Of a stretch of 64,000 nucleotides of DNA, positions 48,325 to 58,734 are shown piece after piece. Source of the stretch: Ctenosaura bakeri (lineage: Eukaryota; Chordata; Lepidosauria; Squamata; Iguanidae); NCBI GenBank assembly GCA_948474755.1, contig CAOLHI010001483.1, positions 248,001 through 312,000 of the forward strand. The letters run 5' to 3'. Numbering within the stretch: the first letter of the stretch is position 1; the number at the start of each line of letters is the position of its first letter. Made by a program: the position numbers and the translations under genes. The notes under the pieces are model-generated. The model did no database searches, was not told where the DNA came from, and saw only the letters and a list, made by a program, of their open reading frames with translations.

Positions 48325-48760
48325 CAGTTGGTCCTCCACGTTTGTGGGTTTGACATTTAAGGATTTGATTATTTGCGAGTTTCTCCAACCTCTCCCCCCC
48401 CTTTTTTTGTTTGTTTGTTTGAGGGAAGCTTCCCTCTTAGTAGCTCCAATCAGGCCATGCAAACTTTTTAGAAACCTGCCTCCAGTCCTCCTTCTCCTCC
48501 ACCACCCACTGCCTAGCCAACTCAGAACAGCTTGTAGCCCAATTTCTCAGCACCACAAACCCTCTCCCAATGCCCCATATACCCCCAAGGAAGGAGATGG
48601 GCAAGAGACAAGAAATATAGGGCACCATGCCAACTTTCTCCTTTCCCTGGCCTGGCCCCAGTCCCCTTCCCAGACACACACACACATTTTCATATTTGTG
48701 ATTTTTCACTTTTGCAAGGGTCCTGTGCCCCTAACCCTAGTGAATGTGGAGGGCTTACAG
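48325..48760 (+). mobile_element. Tigger/pogo-like MITE with TA target duplication
   Basis: TA|CAGTTGGTCCTCCACGTTTGT at the left and GTGAATGTGGAGGGCTTACAG|TA at the right. The 436-bp body is shared with the reversed copy at 7726..8201 (AACCCTAGTGAATGTGGAGG terminus). A long chance frame (48263..48802) spans this element and its SINE flanks and is not a gene. Confidence 0.8.
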
Positions 48761-48762
48761 TA

Positions 48763-48979
48763 TTGGAATATCATCAAGTTGATTCTGACTCATGACTCCT
48801 AGGTTTTTTCTGGCAAGATTTATTCAGAGGAGCTTTGCCATTGCCACTTTCTTAGGGTGAGAAAGTTGTATGCCTTTTCCAGTATCATGTAGTGAGTCCC
48901 CATGCTGAGCAGGGATTTGAACCCTGGTCTTCCATGATCATCATCCGACCTTCAAAGCAGTACACCACACATGCTCTCT
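48763..48979 (-). repeat. Sauria-type SINE, reverse strand
   Basis: ATCATCAAGTTGATTCTGACTC, GGCAAGATTTATTCAGAGG, AGTGAGTCCCCATGCTGAGC and GATTTGAACCCTGGTCTTCC in reverse-complement order. Diverged, near full length. Confidence 0.75.
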
Positions 48980-49008
48980 CATTTTCTGCATTTGTTGTTA
49001 TTAATTGC

Positions 49009-49960
49009 CATCAAGTCAAGTTTGTGCCACAGCCCTATGAATTAGAAACCTCCAAGTCACCCTGTCACCAATAGCCCCACACAGGTCTTGCAAACTCAGA
49101 TATCTTGCAAACTATCATATCTTTGGCCATTTCCACACTAGACTGTTATAGTGCTATTATTCCACTTTCAACATCCTATGGAATCCTGGGGTTTGCAGTT
49201 TAGGGAGGGGCCTCAAAAGCCCCTCCCTAAACTGCAAACCCCAGGATTCCATAGGAAGTTGAAAATGGAGTAATAGCACTATAACAATCTAGTGAGGAAA
49301 TGGCCTTTGATTGCATCTATCCACCTGTAATGTTGTCTTCCTCTTTTCCTCCCTTCTACCTTGCCAAGCATTACTGTCTTTTCTAGTGAGACATGTCTTC
49401 TCATGTTACGTCAAAAATACATATCACATTTTACTCATCTTGGCTTCTAGGGACAGTTCAGACTTGATTTACTCCATTTAGTTATCTTTTTGGCATCCAC
49501 TGAATCCACAGAACTCTCCTCCAGCACCACATTTCAAATGAGTTAATTCTTTTTCTATCAGCATGCTTCGCCATCCAGCTAAATTTAAAATACAATGGCA
49601 TGGACATTCCAGATCTTGGTTTACAGTGATATTTCTTCACACTTGAGGATCTTTTCTGGTTCCTTTCTTCCAGGTCCTAGACTTCTTCTGATTTCTTGAC
49701 TGCAGTCTCCATTTTGATTGAATCAAGGTAAAGGAAGTCTTTGATTATGTCAATGTCTTCACTGTCATTGTCAGTTCAGGTCTTTGCTATTTTCTGCTGG
49801 TTGCATACTGTCATATGCATATCTTGAATTGTGTTTTTGTGTTCTCAAATTTTCATGCTTTCTTCCTCCATACCTAATCCAGCTTTACAAATGATACATT
49901 CTGCTTACAAGTTAAGCAAACAGAATGATAAAATGCCTCCTTATTTGATCCCATTGTCAA
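49009..49960 (-). mobile_element. RTE-BovB-like LINE 3' part, split by a MITE
   Basis: On the minus strand the sequence encodes a broken but clear RTE-type C-terminus: an FEMWCWRRVL motif (near 49510..49545), a ...SLEKTVMLGKVEG-like block (near 49365..49395) and, further upstream, a YAE/KAGL-type block at ~49870..49920. Many stops and frameshifts are present. The family is the known partner of Sauria SINEs, whose tails match its 3' end. MITE copy H is inserted at 49125..49305. Confidence 0.75.
49125..49305. mobile_element. Palindromic MITE, GGCCATTTC family, copy H (short form)
   Basis: 181 bp, GGCCATTTCCACACTAGACTG to CAATCTAGTGAGGAAATGGCC, with GTTTAGGGAGGGGCC facing GGCCCCTCCC-like sequence at the centre. 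Target duplication TTT (49122..49124, 49306..49308). It interrupts the BovB fragment. Confidence 0.9.
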
Positions 49961-49965
49961 TTAAT

Positions 49966-50129
49966 CAGGGTCTAAACCCCGACTCAGCCATGGAAACCCA
50001 CTGAGTAACCTTGGACAAAGAGGAAAGCAAAAGCAAACCTCTTCTGAACAAATCTTGCCAAGAAAACCCCATGATCTGTTTGCCTTAGGGTCACCATAAG
50101 TTGATGACTCAAAGACACACAACAACAAT
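49966..50129 (+). repeat. Sauria-type SINE, 5'-truncated
   Basis: Begins inside the B-box region (CAGGGTCTAAACC) and runs through CATGGAAACCCACTGAGTAACC, TCTTGCCAAGAAAACCCCATG and TCACCATAAGTTGATG to a (CAA)n tail. Confidence 0.8.
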
Positions 50130-50232
50130 ATTGGGGTGAACATAAAGTTAATCCTACCTAGAGTGTCCCATAGCAATGAATGTAAATTTTTGGATGCAAC
50201 TAAAGTAAGTCTCATTAATTTAAGCTATCTAA

Positions 50233-50465
50233 GGGCCTAAATACCCTAAAGGCACCAGATCCTGTCTGATCTTGGAAGCTAAGCAGGGTCAGCCCTGGTT
50301 AGTATTTGCATGGGAGACCACCAATGAAAACTAGGTCCTGTTGGTTAAATTTCAGAGGAAGGAACTGGCAGAACTACCTCTGGGCATTCCTTGACTAAGA
50401 AAAAACTATGAAACTCATGGGGTCATCATAGGTCAACAGGCAACTTGAAGGCACACACACATACT
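50233..50465 (+). repeat. 5S-Sauria-type SINE, near full length
   Basis: The head is 5S rRNA-like: CTGTCTGATCTTGGAAGCTAAG, GCAGGGTCAGCCCTGGTTAG and GCATGGGAGACCACC. These hold the A-box, intermediate element and C-box of a Pol III type 1 promoter. The body and tail (GGTCATCATAGGTCAACAGG, CTTGAAGGCACACACACA) match the BovB-type 3' end. Confidence 0.88.
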
Positions 50466-51247
50466 GTCAGCAGAACAAACACTGGAATTTACCTTATTGC
50501 TACTGCTAACAGTTAATCAAGTGTGGGTAGCTTTTGTGTGAAAAGACTAAGAACCTCCCAGGGCAGTATCTGGAGGCAATCTGAGGCAAGTGATCAGCAG
50601 AAAGCTTGTTTGTAAATGCTTCCTTCCCCCAGTAGCTTTTCTTTCAAGACTAAGTGCTCACCTGCAGGGCACGACACACAATTCTTGCCTGCCTGAAGAT
50701 TAGGAGGCATTTTACACTGAAACGCAGGCTTAGTGTAGCCTGAGGAGCAGAAGTCCAAGTGTGGTGGAGGAAGTGGGGGGGAAAATGACCCTCTTCTTTA
50801 ACTACTTTGTTTATCTTATGCAGCCTGGAGCTTTGTGTCTGAATCAGATCAGACTGCACCACTCCAGCCAGTTACAATGTCAAAATACCACATCTTACAG
50901 AACAAAAATAAAGCTTCTGAAACCAAGACTTAATGTAATGTAATGTTATAAATGTCTGGTTACACTGTGGTAAGACTTTGCTACTTCCTAACAAACATTT
51001 GAATGCACAGTTCTAGCCTGAAACTCTTCTTGCCATGTCAGTTGAAACCTCATGGTTTGAGGGCAATTGGCATCGTGGTCAGGTTTAAGTCATGCTCAAG
51101 AATTATTTGCTGGCACTGCAAATCGTAGGCTCGTGACACTCAGTTATGGTTTCTATTGTATATATCATATCCTTCTCCTAGGAATGCAAAGAGACCCTAC
51201 CATATCCTCATTTAATAGTACAATTTCCTATCTTGGGAGAAATTCTA
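50466..51247. other. Intergenic, no named element
   Basis: No exon or transposon recognised. A tandem TAATGTAATGTAATG run lies at ~50933..50947. Confidence 0.4.
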
Positions 51248-51464
51248 GGGCCCTTTCATGCTACACAGTTAAAGCACTGTGATTCCACTTTAACTGCCAT
51301 GGTTACATCCTATGAAATCCTGAGATTTGTAGTCTGCTGAGGAACTAGAGCTCTCTGTTAAAAATTCAAAATACCCCTCCCTAAAAGGGAAATTCCAGGA
51401 CAGGATGGAACCGCAGCAGATAAAGTAGAATCATAGTGCTATAACTGTGTAGTGTGATGGGGCC
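51248..51464. mobile_element. Palindromic MITE related to the long form (GGGCCCTTTC ends)
   Basis: GGGCCCTTTCATGCTACACAG on the left and TGTGTAGTGTGATGGGGCC on the right are imperfect inverted repeats. The interior has ATTCCACTTTAACTGCCATGG, GTTGTAGTC-like and GAGCTCTCTGTTAAAAATTC blocks shared with 2072 and 45986. No clean target duplication. Confidence 0.75.
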
Positions 51465-51488
51465 TCCTGTCAACATAACAAAGCGACA

Positions 51489-51513
51489 ACAACAACAATA
51501 ATAATAATAATAA
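51489..51513. repeat. (CAA)n(TAA)n microsatellite
   Basis: ACAACAACAATAATAATAAT-type trinucleotide tract. Confidence 0.85.
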
Positions 51514-52307
51514 CAGGCAGACAGAAAATGTTTTACTGATGCCAAAGTGCCAAATGCATTGGAAAAGGCTTCCTCAGCGGATATTCTCTCCCTGAGTATC
51601 CAGTTTGCATAACTACCCAAAGCAAGAATGAAAGGGAAGTAGAGTAAACTCTATCATCTCCCCACTCTTGTCAGTGGAGTTGCCTCTTCTATAAAGAGCA
51701 AGGGGCACAAGCTCAGATGGCAGATGAAGAGGAGCAGGAGTAATGGTGAAGTTTTGGAGGGTAGAGTTTTTTTGTGACAACAGGACTGCCCAGTAAAGCA
51801 TTATTCACTGCAGTGGGGGGCAGTACGGTAGTCACATCACCACTGTAATAGTCAACCACTGTTTGCCTTTTGCAAATAGAATGGGAGGAGGCTCCATCTT
51901 TTCTTTCACCCCAGGAAGCCCTGCTTGACTGGAGGAGACAGGTAAAGAGTAACCACAAGAAGGAGCAAGAGAAGACAAGGAAGTTCTGGGGTGTACCAGT
52001 GAGGAAGCTGGCTATTTATTTATTAAATTTATATCTGTTTTTCTTCCAAGATGAAGTGTGATCTTTGGTAGCTACTCAATAAAGCTTACCCCTCCACCCA
52101 TCCTGTGGATAAGAAATCGGAATACAAATTAAAGGGATCTGCCTTATCCGCAGATTTGTTGTAAATCTATTGCAATGCAACGTGTATACCTGTGGGATGA
52201 TGTGTCTGGTTCATTTTTGTGTGCAGATAGTTATAAACATTACAATAGCATTATAAGCAGCGACAAGGGTTTTTTGTTCCTGTTCTTGCTTTGTTTTGTT
52301 TGGCTTT
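51514..52307. other. Intergenic with a possible LINE tail
   Basis: A TATTTATTTATTAAATTTATA stretch at ~52013 looks like the complement of an L2-type 3' tail, without further support. Otherwise nothing recognised. Confidence 0.35.
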
Positions 52308-52480
52308 GGCCACTTCCGCACTAGGGTGTTATAGCGCTATCATTCCACTTTCAACCTCCTATAGACCTGGGGTTTGCAGTGTAGGGAGGGGCCTTGAAGG
52401 CCCCGCCATAAACTGCAAACCCCAGGATCCCATTGGAGGTTGAACGTGGAATGATAGTGCTATAACACCCTCATTAAGGC
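52308..52480. mobile_element. Palindromic MITE, GGCCATTTC family, copy I (short form, right end damaged)
   Basis: GGCCACTTCCGCACTAGGGTG opens the left arm. The right arm reads AGTGCTATAACACCCTCATT and then loses the terminal GCGGAAATGGCC. The right flank AAGGCAACCCTATGATGAGG is Sauria SINE sequence, so this is again a SINE-nested copy. Confidence 0.82.
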
Positions 52481-53860
52481 AACCCTATGATGAGGTTTTC
52501 TTGGCATTTTACTTAATTTAAAATAAGTTTACATTTTATCAATTTCCATTTTATCTAGTGTAGTTCATTCAGGCACACCAACCCTTATTCCTCATAGCCA
52601 AGGAAAGACTTACTCATTCTTCACACTTCCAGATAAACATATCATATTTTCCACATTTACAAAAGAAAAACCATCGATAATGTTATTTCAGCAGAATTTG
52701 GAGAAGGGATTGGATGAACCCTGGCAGGAACCAACAGGGACACTGGCAAAGTGGATTTTCTCTGACATATCAAAGCAAAGAGTGGCTGAACAGGACTGAA
52801 TTTGCTCCTTCAGGTGGGATAACTATTGACAGCAGCTGAACAATGGGCTGACATTTTTGTCCAGTTCCTGATGATCTTTAAAGTATCTGTTCCATATCCA
52901 GTTCTTGCAGTTCAGGACTGGGGGTCCTATAGCCTCCAGCTGCTGATGAATTAGTATTCCTCACCTTCCTCACAGTTGGCTATGATGGACTCAGGAATTC
53001 AGAAATGATGGGAATCCTTGCTACAACTGAAAAGGAGAGATTAAAAATCTATGTTCTGGTTAGACACATTGAAATACATGAAATTCATGGGCTTGAGTAA
53101 CCTACTGGCAGGGATTTAAAAATGTCTCAAAGTCAATTTTGTTTCCTTGCTCTGAATTTTACTTTCATTCTGATCCCATGTTTGATCCATATCAGGATGC
53201 AAACTGGCTGGTATGCATTTAAACATGCATACATTTTAATGTACGTATTGCCCCAATTATGTTTGTACGCATTTCTTTTTTTTAAATATGTACACATGGA
53301 TTTGTGTGCATTTTACTTCACAGAATAGAACATAATGTGCTGATTTCCAAATCAAAATGTGCTTGTAATGCAATCAATCTTATATAGCCTTTCAATTAGA
53401 ATTTTGAAGCAAAATTGCAAAATTCCATCCCGTCATACAATCTCGCACATTCACAAATTTTTACAGGAAGCTGCCTATTTCTGAGATTCCCTTAGTTCTC
53501 TTGATGAAGATCTCTTTGAACTCAAAAGGCTTGCAAACTCATACTCTAACAGATGTTAGATGAGTAAGAGTTTGCCCTTCCTGATTTTGTATTTCATTCT
53601 GTTCATAGCATAGAATGATTTGGGGGAGCCTTGCTAATGCTGACATTGTATTCTTATAGTTTGTTCAAAATAGGCTGCTTGTTTCTATGTGGCTTGCCTA
53701 TGTCAGGATCAAGAAATCTTCCAGATGGTTTTGAGCTTTATCAAACAAGCCTTTGCAATTAGTATACAGTTGGTTGTTTTCTTTTAAAAGTTAATTCCTC
53801 ATTAAAGAGCAATATTTCTTGTTCATATTTTGATGAATCAACAGTTATAGGTATAATTAA
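52481..53860. other. Intergenic, no named element
   Basis: Apart from ~40 bases of SINE flank at its start (to ~52520), no feature was recognised. AT-rich, no coding character. Confidence 0.4.
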
Positions 53861-54083
53861 GGGTGTAATTGTTTGAGTGTTGGACCAGGACTCTTGGAGA
53901 CAATAGTTTGAATCCCTGCTCAACCATGGAAATCCATTATGTGACCTTGGACACGATCACACTCTCTCAGCCTAAGAGGAAGGCAGTTGTAAACCTCCCC
54001 TAAATAAATCTTTCCAGGAAAAATCCATGATAGGTTTGCCATCAATTGGGAGTCCACTTGAGAGTCCGTAACAACAGCAACAA
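53861..54083 (+). repeat. Sauria-type SINE
   Basis: TTGTTTGAGTGTTGGACCAGG, GTTTGAATCCCTGCTCAACC, CACTCTCTCAGCCTAAGAGG and AAATCCATGATAGGTTTGCC to a CAACAGCAACAA tail. Full length and moderately diverged. Confidence 0.87.
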
Positions 54084-54265
54084 ATCTTGATCGCTCCCCA
54101 TTCCTTGTTATCCAAGTATTCACATAATCTTTATATATAAGTGGTGGAGATGTGGTAACCCTTAATAACATCCATAAGCTTCTTCAAACCACACACATTT
54201 TAACCAAATCATGACTAATGATGACTTAGTCAAAATAACCAAATAATAAACAAGAGAAGTAATGA

Positions 54266-54347
54266 ACAGGGCTGCAGTTAAAGGTAGGGGGACTGAACTA
54301 ACCCTCAGGTAATAGGGCTACAATTAAAGGTAAGGGGGCTGAGCTAA
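54266..54347. repeat. 46-base tandem duplication
   Basis: AGGGCTGCAGTTAAAGGTAG and GGGACTGAACTAA recur 46 bases later as AGGGCTACAATTAAAGGTAA and GGGGCTGAGCTAA. Confidence 0.8.
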
Positions 54348-54464
54348 TATGGTATACTTCAAAGACACAAGTGTTAGTCTGAATCAATATGCAAAGAAAT
54401 ATTTTTGGAACCCTTGATACCAACTGAGAGAAAGAACTTTGTAGCATAAGCTGTTGTAGACCGA

Positions 54465-54881
54465 GGCCATTTCCTCACCTTACCCTTTTCCATCATGCTC
54501 CTGGTGTCATCCCGGCAGTGCCTTTGCCAGAATGGGAGCGTGTCCCCAACACTTCCTTCCACACCTGGTCAACTGCCTGCAGATGGGAGTGCAAGTGACA
54601 TGCACCTTCTTTCCACACTGCAGCCAGCCTCTTTCCTGTGCTGCACTAGGGAAGGAAGCACCTAGATTGCACTTCCACCTGTTCCGCATGGCCACTGGTG
54701 ATGGGAGCATCATGTTATTGCTGGCCATTAATGGATTTTTTCCATTAGTGGACTATCCTGTGACTGTAGCAGGTCGGGATGTGTTGGCAGTAAGACCGTG
54801 ATGACACTGTGTGAAAGCATGACTTGCGACCGCTGCCAATACGTCCCCATTGTGGGTCAGCAATGCCTTGCAGAAATGGCC
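54465..54881. mobile_element. 417-bp element with GGCCATTTC ends
   Basis: The left end GGCCATTTCCTCA and the right end GCAGAAATGGCC are inverted and match the termini of the small palindromic MITEs. Its body is unrelated to theirs and GC-richer than the flanks. Flanking triplets CGA and TGA differ by one base and could be a decayed 3-bp duplication. Confidence 0.65.
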
Positions 54882-56936
54882 TGAGACAGATGCCTCAGTA
54901 ATATCAGTTTCATTCTTAAAAATTAACAGATTTTTCTCAATTAATGAGTACCCACTCACACATGGAGAAATATTTTTGAGTTCTTTGAAGGAGAGATAAC
55001 GGTAACCAGATTTTCCACAGCCCTAGGTGCTTCAGAATCTTATAGAACTATCTTTGGATGCTTTCATTCTTTTATCTTATACTCCATGGAAATTCCACAG
55101 CATTACAAATGTATAAATTACTACCCAAAAGGGCAACTGGGGCAATATGTCTCAAATCTTCACAAAACACATACCCTCCTCATGCACCTCACAGCATTCA
55201 CACATAATCTCTTCCAGCACCTCAATTCCTGCATTCACACATATTCTCCTCAGGCACTTAAAATCCTGCATGTAGCATTCCCACTCCCATCTTCACACAT
55301 ACCTAGACACAGGATCCTTGGTTGTGCTGACTGATGGATTCTAGAAGCAGTTGTCTAAAAAGGTAATTTTTCCAGGCTCTGGTCTGGGTCAACAGCAAGA
55401 CCTATAACTTGACACCTGACCCATGGCCTTTAAATCAGCTGGGCCCATTGACCCTCTATCTACATATATATATTCAGTAGCCCTGCTTCTTTATTTAAAA
55501 AAATTCTTACAGCTACATCTTAGGTACCAAAAGGTGGAATCAAGGACAACAGGAGATGAGCAAAGCCAAAAACTACAGCATGTTTAATATTAGATAGTCT
55601 CCAGCCCTTGGAATCCTGGCTTTTAACAGCCTCTGAGCAATAATAAATCTCAAAATGTTAAACACTTCCAGTGCTTTGTTGACAGAAGAATTGAAACAAT
55701 TCAGTGATGTTTCTACAAGTCCTTTTGACTTTCTGACCTCCACATATTTCTGACTTTCAAATGCAAACCTGAGACAACAATGCTTATATGGTCCAGCCAG
55801 TCACAAATGGCCTGTTGTTAAGCCAGTGACCAGCACCTGCAGGTTGAGTGTACAGTGCGGATCAGATAATTAAGTCTTTGCCGCAGAGAAGCTAGATAGT
55901 TATCTCATGAAAGCCCTGCTAGGTGTTGGTGATAACTCACCTTCCATTCAGTACACAGATAAATCCAAAGCCTTGGCTGACACACTTGTGTCTGAAATAG
56001 ATTTCGATTAACATTGGATTTCGGCCTTAAAATAAAGGCATTTGAAGCATATTTCCAACTTCATGGATGAACAAAATAAGTATCAAATCATCTGAGTATG
56101 AGGATAAAAGAAATGCTTGCTTTCAAATGGTTAAATACATCTTCTAATTCAGAGGCAAGCAAGGTAGGTTCTTGCAATTATTGGGCTAAGTTTAGTTTGC
56201 ATAGCCAATAGAGAGGCATGCTGGGACTTTTAAGCCACACTTTGAAAGGCTCCACTGTTCACCAACCCTCTCTAATTCAACCTCCACCCCATACCTCACA
56301 CAGGCATCAGTGCTTCTGATGTGACTGCTGTTGAAGATTGACCCCCAAAGTGGACCAGTCTGAATTGATCAAGCTAGTGATTAATGTTATAACCTTGAAA
56401 TTTATCAAAGAGCCCTCACATTAAAACCTCGACTGTGAAATCTGAAAGGGTTTAGATCTTAAATCTAACTCTCACTATATTTTAATCCATGTGAACCTCT
56501 GCCTCAGCCCTGGAAGCATCCATTCATTTCCACTTATGAATACTTTTATTTTCTTCAGATAAGTACACTAGGCTGTTTTACTTCACTGAGAGAAATTCCA
56601 GGTGCTTGCCAAAGGAAATATTAAAGCATGTGCCCAGACAGCCGTTTCCCATGCGCCTTGTTGGGTTCTATCCAGGATTTCTACCTTTTTCACAGAAGAG
56701 TGGGGCAAAAACAACACAAAAGAATTTTTCCAAATTTTGGACTAGCTGTGCTAAAGCCTCTGCCATCCTTTTCTGGGTATCTTTTTTCTCTCTCTCTCAC
56801 TATAGAAACACCCTAAGAGAAAATCTCTCAGCGTCTCTCAGAAGTTCAACTTCCACTAGTATTATTCAGATGAAAGCATTATTCCTGTCTTGGAGAAAAT
56901 AAGCACCGTGTTTTCCATGCCATATCATGTGATCAC
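54882..56936. other. Intergenic with one minisatellite
   Basis: Beyond the degenerate tandem array at 55155..55306 no transposon or exon was recognised. The overlapping ~60-100-codon frames near 56606..56902 show no domain. Confidence 0.4.
55155..55306. repeat. Degenerate minisatellite, ~47-base unit
   Basis: About three to four diverged units share TTCACACATAATCTC/TTCACACATATTCTCC, a CAGGCACYT-type core and TCCTGCAT. For example CATTCACACATAATCTCTTC and CATTCACACATATTCTCCTC. Confidence 0.7.
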
Positions 56937-57051
56937 AATCACAGAATCATACCACTGGAAGAGACCACAAGGGCCATTGAGTCCAACCCCCTGCCATGTA
57001 GGAATACACAATCAAAGCCATCCAGCCTCTGTTTATAAACCTCCAAAATCC
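56937..57051 (-). mobile_element. CR1-like LINE 3' end fragment
   Basis: TCACAGAATCATACCACTGG, GAGACCACAAGGGCCATTGAG, TCCAACCCCCTGCCATGTAGG and ATCCAGCCTCTGTTTATAAACC match the same CR1-type terminus as 28276. Short and 5'-truncated. Confidence 0.82.
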
Positions 57052-57100
57052 AATAATATGTGGGACACATCTAACTATTTATTTATCAGTTTATTAAATG

Positions 57101-57165
57101 TATTATACTATACTATACTATACTATACTATACTATACTATACTATACTATACTATACTATATTG
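57101..57165. repeat. (ACTAT)n pentanucleotide microsatellite
   Basis: About a dozen perfect ACTAT/TATAC units. It sits inside a LINE-tail-like context: TATTTATTTATC before and CCAGAGTGGTTTACAAG after, which resembles an L2-type 3' UTR on the minus strand. Confidence 0.92.
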
Positions 57166-57383
57166 CATTATATTTCCAGAGTGGTTTACAAGAAGGAATA
57201 ACACAATTAAAATGCAAATATAAAAATAAAAACCCACATAAACTAAAAAGGCACAAAATTATAAAAACTGCCTTGAACTGTCACCACCAGAAATGCCCTC
57301 TGGCTGATAGCCACTCATACTACCTCAGATGGACTGGGCACCAACAGGAGGACTTCTATTGAAGATCTTTTGGCTGTATTTCA

Positions 57384-57493
57384 ACGGAGGGCAATGGTTA
57401 AACCACCTCTGAGTAGTCTTTGCCACAGACAATCCTATGAAATTCATGGGACCACTGTAAGTCAACAGGCAACTTGAAGGTACCTATATGTAC
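57384..57493 (+). repeat. Sauria-family SINE 3' fragment
   Basis: ACCACCTCTGAGTAGTCTTTGCC, GAAATTCATGGGACCACTG and AGTCAACAGGCAACTTGAAGG match the 3' body of the 5S-type SINE at 50233. The 5S head is absent. Confidence 0.75.
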
Positions 57494-57733
57494 ACTGGAC
57501 CACCTACATGTGCTAGCCTTATGTCATTTTTTGCATTTTGCTATGCTAACATTGCACCATTTGTGGACTGATTGTATCAATGTGAAACTCCTAGATGTGA
57601 ATAATTAATTATCTGCAACAAAAGGTATTTGCTGCTTCTGGTCTTTGTTTTTAATTCACAAATCTAGTTTTAATTGACAGTCTAGAAATTTGTAAAAGTT
57701 TATTTGTAATTAATTAAATTGATTTCCTACTGG

Positions 57734-57839
57734 GAACCTCTGTGTATTACTTGCCTAAGAAAACCCCATTAAATTCATGGGCTTGCAGTAAGTTGACAGG
57801 CAGCTTGAAGTGCACGCACACACACACACACACACACAC
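57734..57839 (+). repeat. Sauria-family SINE 3' fragment ending in (CA)n
   Basis: AACCTCTGTGTATTACTTGCC, AAATTCATGGGCTTGCAG and AGTTGACAGGCAGCTTGAAG lead into a CA run (57814..57839). The microsatellite evidently grew from the SINE's ACACAC tail. Confidence 0.75.
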
Positions 57840-58117
57840 CCCCCAAACTAAAGGGTTAGATTTGCCAGGGAGATGTCTGCATGATTAAATGAACAGTTAT
57901 CTAAGATGCCCAATCAGATATTTTCTCCCCATGAACAATGCAGCCTTTTTTGAAACTCTAGGCTGAGCAAACCCTGCTAAGCTGAATGCCCTCACACTGG
58001 CTGGCTGCCAACCCTTTCCAGATGTACATGTTTCAGGAGTCAGCTGATACACAAGAAAGGGCTCCAGAAATCATAGGACTAGTTCAGAGCTAAGCAAAGT
58101 TATTCTTGACTACATGT

Positions 58118-58310
58118 CACAGAATCTCCCAAACAGTATGGTCATGCTGCTTGGGAGATTCTGGGAGTTATAGTCCAAAAAGTAGCATTTACAAACTCTA
58201 ATCATGAAACACATATGTACTTTCCTGTACATAAAGATCTTTGGTAGAAGGCCTTCTACTCATGTTGGTTGGAGGAAGCTGGGAGTTGTAGTAAAAAATT
58301 TAACTTTGCC
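58118..58310. repeat. Fold-back repeat fragments
   Basis: AGAATCTCCCAAACAG pairs with CTTGGGAGATTCTGGGAG (hairpin, ~58128..58165), followed by GGGAGTTATAGTCCAAAAAG. A second GGGAGTTGTAGTAAAAAATT lies near 58275. Both are of the GGGAGTTGTAGTCC type. Confidence 0.5.
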
Positions 58311-58734
58311 AAACCGTGCTCAAGATTCTAACGTCCCTCTGATACTGTATCAGAGGCATTTTTGTGACCTTCTGTACACTCATGCCATCTTAAAAAAGCA
58401 CAGTTGAGGAGGTTCAGGTGAACCGTGGAGATTTGTGCTGTACCTAAATAGATATTTAATCACAAACCTACAATGAGAAAGGGATCATTTTACTCTCTAG
58501 TTAGTCAGAAGGGACAGTTTGCATAGATCATCCTGTACGTTATACATCATTATGCCTGCATGGTCAACCTGACATGGTATAAGTTGGGAATCTGGTTGTT
58601 TTGACATGTAAACTTGATCAACAAGGGACAAAATGGAAATCAGTGTACAAGTTACTGCTAAACAATTTGTTCCCCAAATCCATCAACTGATAATTTTTAT
58701 TTTCTCCTCCAATCTCTCTCTCTCTCTCTCTTCT

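Noticed and set aside
48263..48802. Longest + strand frame (179 codons)
   Set aside because: It runs through a reverse-strand Sauria SINE, the Tigger-like MITE and its flank. There is no domain and no splice or promoter context, so it is a chance frame in repeats.
50238..50345. 5S rRNA gene (forward strand)
   Set aside because: Same reason: it is continuous with SINE body and an ACACAC tail.
57814..57839. CRISPR or tandem regulatory array
   Set aside because: It is a plain (CA)n run grown from a SINE tail. No spaced repeats of CRISPR type occur in the window.
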